Of a stretch of DNA of 64,000 nt, positions 21,010 to 30,194 are shown in pieces. This DNA is from Pseudoips prasinana (Eukaryota; Arthropoda; Insecta; Lepidoptera; Nolidae), in NCBI GenBank assembly GCA_951640165.1, contig OX621252.1, positions 12,742,501 through 12,806,500 of the forward strand, given 5' to 3'. The translations under genes and the position numbers were made by a program. Position 1 is the stretch's first letter. The number at the start of each line of letters is the position of its first letter. The notes beneath the pieces were generated by a model, which was given only the letters and a program-made list of their open reading frames with translations, was not told the origin of the DNA and did not search any database.

Positions 21010-21092
21010 ACCTATGTATTTACAAATGGCAAGTAGTATATGTAAGTTATCAGTTATCTGGTTTTCATAGTACAGGCTCTGCTTAGTTTGGG
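21010..21092 (+). repeat. SINE-B tail fragment
   Basis: ATCTGGTTTTCATAGTACAG and GGGATCAGATGG match the 3' half of SINE-B. Confidence 0.55.
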
Positions 21093-21098
21093 ATCAGA

Positions 21099-21557
21099 TG
21101 GAATTCGAATCCGTTAGGCCTTCACCAAAAATCTCCACAATTGTCGGTCTTGCGTTATCTGCATCCAGCGACTTCCAGCGACCCTCACAATACCATCGGT
21201 CCATCTTGTAGGGTGCCTGCCCACGCTGCGTCTTCTGATTCGTGGTCACCACTCGAGAACCCTGTGCCCTGACCACTGCCACTTCAGCTTGGCAATTCTT
21301 CGGGCTATGTTCGTTACTTTGGTTCGCCTGTGGATCTCAGCATTTCTGATTCGATCTCGCAGGGAAACTCCAAGACTTTCGACTTGAGACACTGCGGTTT
21401 TTGGTACGAGAAGATGTTGGATGGTCTAACCTAGGTAAATATAGTTCTCTACAACTTCGAGTAACTACAGAGTCTCCAACCTTAACTAATGTGGATGCAA
21501 CATGGATGTTCGACATGAGTTTCGTTTTATCCATGTTCATTTTCAGACCCACGTTTT
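21099..21557 (-). mobile_element. RTE LINE C-terminal fragment
   Basis: Minus-strand translation in pieces gives VGLKMNMDKTKLMSNIHVAS (the post-RT motif of RTE), then SLRDRIRNAEIHRRTKVTNI and RRSVGRHPTRWTDGIVRVAG. Internal sequence between the first two is missing and the frame shifts, so it is a decayed, deleted copy. Confidence 0.75.
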
Positions 21558-21934
21558 ATTGAGGTACATTCAAAATTATTTATTTATATTCATTCTACTT
21601 TATTGAACTATTCGGACATTTTTTATTTTATTTATATATTGTATTTAATGAAAAAAATACTTAGACGACATGTGTTACAAGTAGCACTAAAGAATCACAA
21701 AGGTGTTTACTTATGCTACACAGTCATCAGCACCATCATAATTACATTATTTTATTATAGTCTAAAACTCTAAACAATGAAATGAAAGTCTTTATTCTTA
21801 ACATAAAGTATAAATAAAAAGGAAAGCAATATATTATATTGCCCCCTCAGCGAGGAAGTCTGTTATTCCAGATCAAGGATATAAAAAAAATTGAACAATC
21901 GGTGCGGCCGTTGTTGTTTTATAAATACATATCC
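21558..21934. other. AT-rich stretch, possible LINE tail
   Basis: AAATGAAAGTCTTTATTCTTAAC near 21780 looks like the minus-strand 3' end of a LINE. No coding sequence recognised. Confidence 0.35.
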
Positions 21935-22124
21935 AGGTTAAATATCACATAACGCCATCTACCCAAAACTAAGCAAAGCTTTTACTATATATATATAGAG
22001 AACGGATAGAAATACCTATTTACATTTTTTTTTAAATGAATACATAAACTATACATAAAACACCCATACCGAGACTAAAAGATTATTAGTCCATGTACAC
22101 AAATATTTGTCTTGTGCCAAAGTA

Positions 22125-25100
22125 AAAAATGAAAAATGAAAAAGTCATTTATTCCGTTAAAACATTACATTTCTGTGGAATCTTCAATTTTTTTTACCCT
22201 ACCGTGCAGTGCATGACGTGGCAGCTACTGAGAAACACTGCCAGAAAACTCAGTAGGAATCCTTTTTTAAAATATTTATTTCTTACATAAAATTACATTG
22301 TATTTAAATGTGTTAATTTAGAGCGACTCAATCCCAAGCTGTTTTGTCACTTAAATAATCAGAAGTTTTGTAGAAAGCCCTGCTACACAATTTGGCTTTT
22401 ATAATTCTTTTAAACTTATTCATAGACATTTCTCGGATATCATTGGGAAGTTTGTTATAGAATCGTATACATTGCCCCATAAAAGAGTTACTTACTTTGT
22501 GGAGACGGGTGGTATGTAACACAAAGTTATGCTTATATCTAGTATTTATATTATGAGTATCACTCCTTTTACAGAAGGAGTCTTTATATTTATGCATATA
22601 AATTAGATTGTCATATATATACTGACATGCCACAGTCAGAATGTTAATCTCTTTAAACTTCTCTCTCAAAGATTCTCGCGGACCAAGTTTATATATCGCT
22701 CTTACAGCTCTTTTTTGCAATACAAATATGGTGTTAATGTCCGCAGCGCTACCCCAGAGAAGAATTCCATAGGACATCATACTATGAAAATAACTGAAAT
22801 AAACCATTCTAGCTGTATCCACATCAGTAAGCCGTCTTATAGTTTTAACAGCATATGCAGCAAAACTTAATTTGCCTGATAGTTTTTCTATTTGTGGGCC
22901 CCATTGTAGTTTTGAATCAATTGTGATACCCAAGAACACAGTTGACTCAACAGGGGTCAATTCAGCCCCATTAAGCTGTACATTGGTAGCCACCTGTTTC
23001 ACATTAGGTGTAGAGAATTTGATGACTTTAGTTTTCTTGTCATTTAGCAAAAGATTATTAGCATTAAACCAATGAACAACTTTAGAGATTGCGTCATTTA
23101 CTTCGTCAAAATTGCGTAATTGTCGATTTATTTTAAACGTCAATGAAGTATCATCCGCAAACAAAACAAACTCATTTTTAACCCTTACATAGTAGGGTAA
23201 GTCATTAATATAGATTAAAAATAAGAATGGGCCGAGAATCGATCCCTGTGGTACGCCCATTACCACTGGGGATCCCGCAGATTTTTTACCATTTATATCG
23301 ACCTTCTGAATTCTATTGCCCAAGTAAGAAGTCAAAAGTTCGAGAGCCTTGTTCCTGATACCGTAGTGGTGTAGTTTCCTGACAAGAGTGTCATGATGAA
23401 CACAATCAAATGCTTTCGACAAATCGCAAAAAATACCTAATGCATCCTGCGAGTCCTCCCAAGCCGCGAATATAATTTTTAACAGATTGACTCCTGCATC
23501 TATAGTTGAACAACCCTTCGTGAATCCAAACTGTTTCCGATGAAGTAAATTATGTATATTAAAGTGACTGAGCAACTGGCTCAGCATTAGCTTTTCAAAT
23601 ATTTTACTTAGAGTGGGCAATACGGAAATAGGTCGGAAATTTGAAGGATCTGAAGTATCACCAGCTTTAAACAATGGAATAATTTTGCTATACTTCATCA
23701 AGTCAGGAAATACGCCAGATGCGACACAGCAATTGAACACAGCAGCTAGATGTGGGGCGATTATAGTTATAATTGATGAAATAGTCTTAACAGATAAACC
23801 CCACAGATCCCTAGTGTTTTTCATATTAATACTTTTGAAAGCATTCAAAATATCTTTAGGGTTAACCACCGAGAATTCAAAATCTGTGTCACACTTCTCT
23901 ACGCTTTGCTGGAGTATTAGCTCAGCAGATACAGAAGAAGACGCGAGAGATTTGGTACCATCAATTGGAACATTAGAAAAATATTTTTCAAACTCAGTCG
24001 CAACTTCTAAATCGCTTTTAATGTCAACATTATTTATTCTTAAATTAAAATCACGACTACGTATTTTTTTCCTACCCGTCTCAGTATTAATAATCTTCCA
24101 GGTAGTTTTAATAATATTTGTCGAATTTTTTATAATATTTTTTAAGTACAACGATTTAGCAATGGAACAGGCTCTTCGAAAGGTTTTGGCATATTGTTTT
24201 ACATGTTCCAGAAAAGTCGTATTTTGATTATAGGATCTTTCTTCATACAATTTATATAATTGATTGCGACTTTTATAAATTCCTGGAGTTGCCCAATCAC
24301 AGAACATCAGACGGTTACTTACAGACAACTGTTTGGGTGTGAATATTGAACAGAACTCACCATTAATCAAGTTGAATAAAGAGTTGTACAAGTGATCCGG
24401 ATCACTATGATAGGGCAACAATGCCTGTTTTCTTGCTATATTATATTTCAATATTCCTAAACGGCTTTCACTATATGGTATGTAACTTATTTGTGTACTT
24501 TGAACCTTTGGAGAATTTGAAAAAGTGACCAACTGACCAGAATGATCTGACTGAATCTTATTAACTATTAATTTATTTAAAGGTTTTGCAGAGCTAAATA
24601 TATTGTCAATGCATGTAACACTTGTGGCAGTAACTCTAGTTGGTTCTGTAAAGTTGTGATGTAAATTAAAGGATTTAAACAAATTTAAAAAATTACAACT
24701 TGTTGAGTTTTTCTCCAAAATATTTACATTAAAATCTCCACAAATGATAACAGTTTTATGGCTATTAGATAACTTATTTAAGGCATCCTCCATAATGTCT
24801 GAAAAGGTATCAAATGGTGCACAAGGAGGTTTGTAAAGACTCACAACAATAAATCGCTCTAACTCAACACATGAAATCTCTACTACTCGCTCAACAGAGA
24901 GGCTCACAACATCACTTCTTTCTTTAAACTTCAACAAATTATTAATTAATATTAGAGAGCCACCATGAATATACTTTTCCCTGATGAACGAGCTTGCAAC
25001 CTGGTGACTATTGAAGCTGGAAATGAATTGATGGGGTTGTAGCCAGTGCTCAGTTAAACATAAAATATCAATATTGCTACAATTCAAAAACAACTCCAAT

Positions 25101-25540
25101 TCTAACTCTTTCCCCATCAAACCTTGAATATTTTGATGCACCAGGTTGATACAATTTTTTTGGTTTTTCTTATTGTAGGCATTTATGTTTGATGGGTTCA
25201 CATTATTTTACATTATAAGATCTGAACATTCCTTATCTAGCTTGACTGTACAATTAAGATTTGAATTTGCTATTATGCAAGAGTGATTCTCTATTGTCAT
25301 ATCAGTTAATTTAAATTATCCTGTATACAGATGTCACCATTCAATCTGGATATGTCATTGTCAGTAGGAAAAGTACTGACATTATCTATAGCATCAGTAC
25401 ATTGCTCAATAGAAGCAGTATGTTTAGCCAAGTTCTTGGCTGAAATATGAAAACAATAACATAGCGACAAAGCTATTTGTCTGGTATAAAAACTAGGGAG
25501 ATAACAATACTTATCTTTTGTCAAATAAGGTAGAACCCGC
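22125..25540 (-). mobile_element. Jockey/CR1-group LINE with intact ORF2
   Basis: The 3' tail at the left is a short AAAAATG repeat (22126-22145). The 3' UTR can form a stem CTACTGAG/CTCAGTAG around 22227-22260, a possible RT recognition hairpin (inference). A complete endonuclease/RT frame follows. Upstream (25306-25542) only a short unrecognised frame remains where ORF1 would be, so the copy is probably 5'-truncated. Confidence 0.8.
22328..25201 (-). CDS. LINE ORF2: AP endonuclease and reverse transcriptase, 957 aa
   Basis: Single uninterrupted frame. The N-terminal APE endonuclease (about residues 15-230) shows LVHQNIQGL, LTEHWLQPH, VVSLYKPP, VIICGDFNVNIL and QSDHSGQL, so its Asn, Glu, Asp and His residues are present. 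The reverse transcriptase (about 480-760) shows IIPLFKAGDTSDPSNFRPIS, FCDLSKAFDCVHH, GVPQGSILGPFLFLIYINDL and catalytic FADD (FVLFADDTSLTF). A C-terminal domain of about 190 residues ends FYNKLPNDIREM...LCSRAFYKTSDYL, typical of the group. It would nick DNA and copy its RNA at the nick. No stop, frameshift or catalytic loss is seen. Confidence 0.93.
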   Translation of the reverse strand: MNPSNINAYNKKNQKNCINLVHQNIQGLMGKELELELFLNCSNIDILCLTEHWLQPHQFISSFNSHQVASSFIREKYIHGGSLILINNLLKFKERSDVVSLSVERVVEISCVELERFIVVSLYKPPCAPFDTFSDIMEDALNKLSNSHKTVIICGDFNVNILEKNSTSCNFLNLFKSFNLHHNFTEPTRVTATSVTCIDNIFSSAKPLNKLIVNKIQSDHSGQLVTFSNSPKVQSTQISYIPYSESRLGILKYNIARKQALLPYHSDPDHLYNSLFNLINGEFCSIFTPKQLSVSNRLMFCDWATPGIYKSRNQLYKLYEERSYNQNTTFLEHVKQYAKTFRRACSIAKSLYLKNIIKNSTNIIKTTWKIINTETGRKKIRSRDFNLRINNVDIKSDLEVATEFEKYFSNVPIDGTKSLASSSVSAELILQQSVEKCDTDFEFSVVNPKDILNAFKSINMKNTRDLWGLSVKTISSIITIIAPHLAAVFNCCVASGVFPDLMKYSKIIPLFKAGDTSDPSNFRPISVLPTLSKIFEKLMLSQLLSHFNIHNLLHRKQFGFTKGCSTIDAGVNLLKIIFAAWEDSQDALGIFCDLSKAFDCVHHDTLVRKLHHYGIRNKALELLTSYLGNRIQKVDINGKKSAGSPVVMGVPQGSILGPFLFLIYINDLPYYVRVKNEFVLFADDTSLTFKINRQLRNFDEVNDAISKVVHWFNANNLLLNDKKTKVIKFSTPNVKQVATNVQLNGAELTPVESTVFLGITIDSKLQWGPQIEKLSGKLSFAAYAVKTIRRLTDVDTARMVYFSYFHSMMSYGILLWGSAADINTIFVLQKRAVRAIYKLGPRESLREKFKEINILTVACQYIYDNLIYMHKYKDSFCKRSDTHNINTRYKHNFVLHTTRLHKVSNSFMGQCIRFYNKLPNDIREMSMNKFKRIIKAKLCSRAFYKTSDYLSDKTAWD

Positions 25541-25604
25541 AACCTTCAGATCGCAAGGATACGCTCACAATGAACTGAGTTAAGGCGGTAAACTAATTCA
25601 AATT

Positions 25605-25900
25605 TGTCTTTATTAAGCCACGACGTAAAAGAGGGGTGTTATAAGTTTGAAGTCGATGTCTGTGTGTGTGTGTCTGTCTCTGTGTGTGTGTGAGATTGTG
25701 TGTGTGTGTGGCATTGTAGCTCTCAAACGGATGAACTAATTTCGATAAAGTTTTTTTTTTCATTTGAAAGCCAGTTACCTTGCGGTGGTCTTTAGCTATG
25801 TTTGGTTAATATCAATCCAGCAGTGTAAGAGTATCAGCACTTATCCAAAATGATGTAAATATTGGAGTCGGGGATTTTCTAACGGTCAGGTTATAAATAT
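25605..25900. repeat. GT-rich dispersed repeat
   Basis: A (TG)n/(TGTGTGTGTC) stretch at 25660-25710 precedes GCTCTCAAACGGATGAACTA and TTGAAAGCCAGTTACCTTG, a layout I associate with a common lepidopteran dispersed element. No coding frame. Confidence 0.45.
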
Positions 25901-26293
25901 ACATAGGTATATACAGTGCAACCTTAATATAACGTACCTCAATATAACGACTTCATCGATTTAACAAATTCTTCGTAATCCCCTTGAATTGTGCATAAGA
26001 GTCAATATAAAATATACCTTTACATTGATAACATGCGAACAAGCGCTTTATAAGGAACTTTCAACCATCAAGAAAAAGTTTAAATACCTACCTCTAATTG
26101 ACGAATTTTGTCAACCCAAAACTTTTATACTATAAGTAAAGTTTTCACCAATGTATGACTCTTAATATCATAGTATGTAATTTATGTCGCTACATGTTTC
26201 GACACGCTTTTGTTCGTAAAACAATAATTGTTGTTTGATGAAAAGTAATGTAAACATATCTGCTCGTCACTATTGTTAAAGATTTAAGTTATA

Positions 26294-26735
26294 ATGACTC
26301 AGAAACGTAAAAGGTGTTCCTTATCGGCCACAGAAAAGCGAAACATCATCAATTATGTTGACAAAAATCCTATGACGAAAATATTAGACATAATAATAAT
26401 ATCCTGGGACATTATTTACACACGGCCCCCTGATCCCAAACTAAGTAGAGCTTGTACTACGGAAACCAGATAACGTATATTATACTACATATACTACTTT
26501 TCTTTTGTAAAAAGTAGATAATTACACCCAGACTCAGGACAAACAGACATGTTCATGCACACAAATATCTGTCCTGGGTGGGAATCGAACCCACGACTTC
26601 CAGCGTGAAAAGCAACCATTTGCCAACCACGCCAACAGGCCCGTAAATATATAGCTAATAAGTTCGGGATTCCCGCAAAAACATTAGCTACAATTTTGAA
26701 ATTTAAAGATAAGTTTTTGAAGATTAAAATCATGC
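26294..26735 (+). pseudogene. CENP-B-type helix-turn-helix fragment of a Tigger transposase
   Basis: Frame from the ATG at 26294 reads MTQKRKRCSLSATEKRNIIN then YVDKNPMTKILDI. It is broken by SINE-B and resumes near 26650 as IANKFGIPAKTLATILKFKD. This is the N-terminal CENP-B/pogo DNA-binding motif (basic start, then helix-turn-helix with GIP...TL..I). The DDE catalytic domain is absent, so the copy is a non-autonomous fossil. Confidence 0.75.
26395..26645 (-). repeat. SINE-B inside the Tigger remnant
   Basis: Tail TCCTGGGACATTATTTACAC at the left; head with GGGAATCGAACCCACGACTT and CCAACCACGCCAACAGGCC at the right. Confidence 0.85.
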
Positions 26736-26787
26736 GAGTTCAAAGACGTAGAGGAATATAATATAACCTCAACATAATATTCACAAA

Positions 26788-26828
26788 CAAGTAATTCGTT
26801 GAACTGTGGTTATTCAACGAATTACTTG
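26788..26828. repeat. Perfect 16-bp stem inverted repeat
   Basis: CAAGTAATTCGTTGAA, 9-nt loop, TTCAACGAATTACTTG. It lies in the right subterminal part of the Tigger remnant. Confidence 0.8.
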
Positions 26829-26948
26829 ACATAACGAATATTTTCTTATTCCCCTCCGATTTGTTATATCGAGGTTGCTCTGTATATATCTGAGGTATGA
26901 CTAACAAATATATATATATATAACCTAACCGTTATGTTAATGAATTAA

Positions 26949-27133
26949 TCTTACTAATATTATAAATACGAAAGTTTGTAAATACGGATAGATCTTTGTT
27001 ACTCTTTCACGTAAAAACTACTGAATGGATTTGATTATGAAAACTAATGAAACTTTACAATAATATATATCAGAACTATATATAGGCTATAATTCATAAA
27101 GTTTTACGTGGGTAAACCGCGGGGCATAGCTAG
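26949..27133 (+). mobile_element. Helitron-B copy
   Basis: 185 bp from TCTTACTAATATTATAAAT after an A to GTGGGTAAACCGCGGGGCAT...CTAG before a T, matching the Helitron A/T insertion rule. Confidence 0.8.
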
Positions 27134-27377
27134 TTTGCTAATAAAATTAATTCGCTTATTTTGTTTCCTATAATATTTTGTTAGTCATACCTCAGAAGAT
27201 TAATATGTAAATTTACATTACATTGATACTAACCTACGTACTACCATTCTATTAGTATTCATGTCGCCATTTTATCTCAGGTCAACGTAAGGAAATAGTT
27301 GCTGATGTAATTACCCGGGAAATACCATGGTCACAGTTTCATCTTTTCCTTCTTAACAGTTATTTATAAACTAATTA

Positions 27378-28000
27378 TGCTGCCCGAGACTGATGAAGTC
27401 ATAGACACATAGGTATACAAACATAACGTACTTTTACAAAAAGTGGAATTAAAATAAGGTAAAACCATATAGATTGCATGGTATAAGCTAGTGTTTTAAG
27501 CTAATGCAGCCCGAGGCTGATAAAGTCATAGACACATACATAGGTATACAAACATTACTTACACAAACTGGAATTGAAATAAGGCAAAACCATATAGATT
27601 GCATGGTATAAGCTAGTGCCTTAAGCTAAAACTGCCTGAAGCTGATGAAGTCATCGACACATAGGTATACAAACATAACTTACTCTTACACAAAGTGTTA
27701 TTGAAATAAGGCAAAACCGTATAGATTGCATGGTATAAGCTAGTGCCTTAAACTGATGCAGCCCGAGGCTGATGAAGTCATAGACACATAGGTATAAAAA
27801 CATAACTTACTGTTACACGAAGTGTAATTGAAATAAGGCAAAACCGTATAGATTGCATGGTATAAGCCAGTGCCTTATGCTAAAGCCATAGACACTCTTA
27901 CACAAACTGGAATTGTAATAAGGCAAAACCGTATAGATTGCGTGGTATAAGCTAGTGCTTTATTTAAGTTAATGCAGCCCGAGGCTAATCAAGTCATGCA
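27378..28000 (+). repeat. Tandem repeat of about 125-bp units
   Basis: Units start with (T)GCCCGAGGCTGATGAAGTCA and include ATAGACACATAGGTATACAA and ATAGATTGCATGGTATAAGC. Starts near 27381, 27506, 27631 and 27757 give a 125-126-bp period. A shortened unit begins near 27880 and a partial one near 27973. No coding frame. Confidence 0.85.
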
Positions 28001-28947
28001 TCAGCATTAATTTACTAATAAGTAGTAGTTGTGTCCTCTGCAAAACTTCAATCGATTTTACTTTTTTGTAGGAATTAAACATTTTGGCATATTATAACTG
28101 TATGAAGTAACCCCAACAAAAGACAACTGCTGTAAATCAATGAGGAATCCCTGTCTATGATCTCCATCATCGGACCTGTAATTTATTTAAGGATTATCAA
28201 CATTTCAGACACAAAAGACAAAGACAAAGGACACATAGAATAAGAAGTAGTGTTGCAACATTTAGACTACCTCAGCACTCAAAGTAACATGGTTAGTAGA
28301 GTTAGTAGTACGGTTCACATTTTGAGTTTAGATACATTTATATTTGTCATGGTTAGTAGTTATATTTACAAATTTAAACTAAGCTAAGAAAAATAGACAT
28401 GTTTTCCTTAAACATAGATACGTACATATTTTAAGGAAGTTGGCAATGTGGGAATTTTAAACACACACTAAGTAGGTCAGAGTTTGAATACATAAGTACT
28501 GTAATGGCACTTATAACCCATATGTGTGTAATATTCTACTCAATATAAAAGAATTACGTCCAAACACAAGGTAGCTACTGTAAATGTAATATTTCTTTAT
28601 CATTATAACCATCATCATCATCATGCATTTATGATACGAAGTGTCCTAACTTTTAATAAACTCTGGCGTGTTCACAATATTGATTTGTTCTGAAGTAGCG
28701 CAACCTCAGTAAGAAAACAATTAAATAAAGCATTCTTTGTAGATATAGATGATTAGTTGTTCTGAATTAGTGATTAGGTGTTCAGCTTATGAGTTTTGTT
28801 TGAGTACTACTTAAATTAATTACTTAATATTATAATATCTCTACCTATATGTGGAAGCTTGTTGTTAGCAATTTTTGTAAAAATATATTTCTTCTTATGT
28901 TTTGTCATTAGTCTGTAAGCTTTCCTTAAAAACAATTAAAAAAAACC
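28001..28947. other. AT-rich non-coding stretch
   Basis: No gene recognised. A short ATC run occurs near 28610-28625. Confidence 0.5.
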
Positions 28948-29530
28948 GGCCAAGTACGAGTCGGACTCGCCCATGAAGGGTTCCGTAGCAACAAGTATTT
29001 CAGTTGATTAAATGAAAGCAAATTAAGGTTTACGATTTATGACGTATTAAAAAAAAACTACTTGCTAGATCTCGTTCAAACCAATTTTCGTTGTTAGTTT
29101 GCATGGTAATGTACATCATATATTTTTTTTAGTTTTATCATTCTCTTATTTTAGAAGTTACAGGGGGGGGGGCTCTCATTTTACCACTTTGGAAGTGTCT
29201 CTCGTGCAAACTATTCATTTTAGATAAAAATTATATTAGAAACCTCAATATCATTTTTAAAGACCTATCCATAGATATGGGTACGATGAAAAAAATTTTT
29301 TTGAGTTTCAGTTCTATGTATGGGGACCCCCCAAAATTATTGTTTTTTTTTATTTTTTTGTGTAAAAATCTTAATGCGATTTACCGCATACATCTACTTA
29401 CCAAGTTTCAACAGTACAGCTCTTATAGTTTCGGAAAAAAGTGACTGTGACATACGGACGGACAGACAGACAGACATGACGAATCTATAAGGGTTCCGTT
29501 TTTTGCCATTTGGCTACGGAACCCTAAAAA
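28948..29530. repeat. Dispersed element with AGGGTTCCGTAGC inverted ends
   Basis: Starts ACCGGCCAAGTACGAGTCGG; AGGGTTCCGTAGC near 28978 is inverted at GCTACGGAACCCT near 29513. The inner end carries GACAGACAGACAGACATGACG. I know this as a very common lepidopteran repeat of unsettled class. Confidence 0.6.
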
Positions 29531-29539
29531 ATCATATCA

Positions 29540-29640
29540 CCCGATCAACGTACACCGCTGGACAAGGCCTCTCCGAAATATCTCCACAATAGCCTGTCCT
29601 GTGCTTCCAGGGGCTTCCAGGGACCCTGAAAAAATCATCA
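29540..29640 (-). mobile_element. RTE tail fragment
   Basis: CACCGCTGGACAAGGCCTCTCC and CTTCCAGGGGCTTCCAGGGA resemble the inverse of the RTE 3' coding end. Short and decayed. Confidence 0.4.
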
Positions 29641-29939
29641 GTCCATATTGTCAATCTATATCTAATATTATATATATGAAACTTTGTATGTTCGAATATT
29701 CGATAATTTGTAACTTTATCACGCGATCATGGTCGGACAGTTTTCGATGAAAGTTGGCTCACAGAAAATTTATTACCTGCATTAATATAGAAGATACTAA
29801 TATTAGTAAATAAGGAATTAAATTAGGCTTCTATGGGTTTTTACACAATCTATAATTGGACGCAAATGAAGTCACGGATACACCTAGTATTTTAAACCTT
29901 ATATCCCTGTATGGCGCGGAACTTTTCGAACATGCAATC

Positions 29940-30060
29940 AACGGAAATTAAGTACACCCACACTCTGGACAACTATATATGCGTCACACAATTAGTGGTC
30001 CTGTGTCCTGAGACCTTACCTGAAACACGCGGTGGAGAAGCGGCTTTACTACTCGTGCTA
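29940..30060 (-). repeat. SINE-C fragment
   Basis: ACACCCACACTCTGGACAAC and GTCACACAATTAGTGGTCCT follow the SINE-C body; the head is decayed. Confidence 0.45.
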
Positions 30061-30194
30061 TCAAAAATTCCCCTTAAAGTATAATAATATATCCAAGGAC
30101 ATTATTCACATACGGCTATCTGATCACAAACTAAACAGATGTTGTACTTTGGAAACCAAATAATTGATATACCAAACTAATTTTCTTTTATAAA

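Larger units (their letters stand above)
21935..25600 (-). repeat. tRNA-headed SINE split by a LINE
   Basis: The left part (21935-22120) carries the SINE-A/B-type tail and body (CCCAAAACTAAGCAAAGCTT, ACACAAATATTTGTC). The right part (25541-25600) carries a tRNA-like head with ACCCGCAACCTTCAGATCGC (inverted B-box region). The LINE at 22125-25540 lies between. Confidence 0.55.
25914..26882 (+). mobile_element. Tigger/pogo-like DNA transposon remnant
   Basis: 969 bp flanked by TA (25912-25913 and 26883-26884). Ends are inverted: CAGTGCAACCTTAATATAAC at the left, and GTTATATCGAGGTTGCTCTG at the right reads inward as CAGAGCAACCTCGATATAAC. Most of the transposase is deleted. A SINE-B (26395-26645) interrupts what is left. 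Confidence 0.8.

Noticed and set aside
23613..24227. 204-codon plus-strand frame
   Set aside because: Antisense to the conserved LINE RT/linker coding region; no domain recognised.
27378..28000. CRISPR array
   Set aside because: Units are about 125 bp, contiguous and without unique spacers, in a eukaryotic genome.
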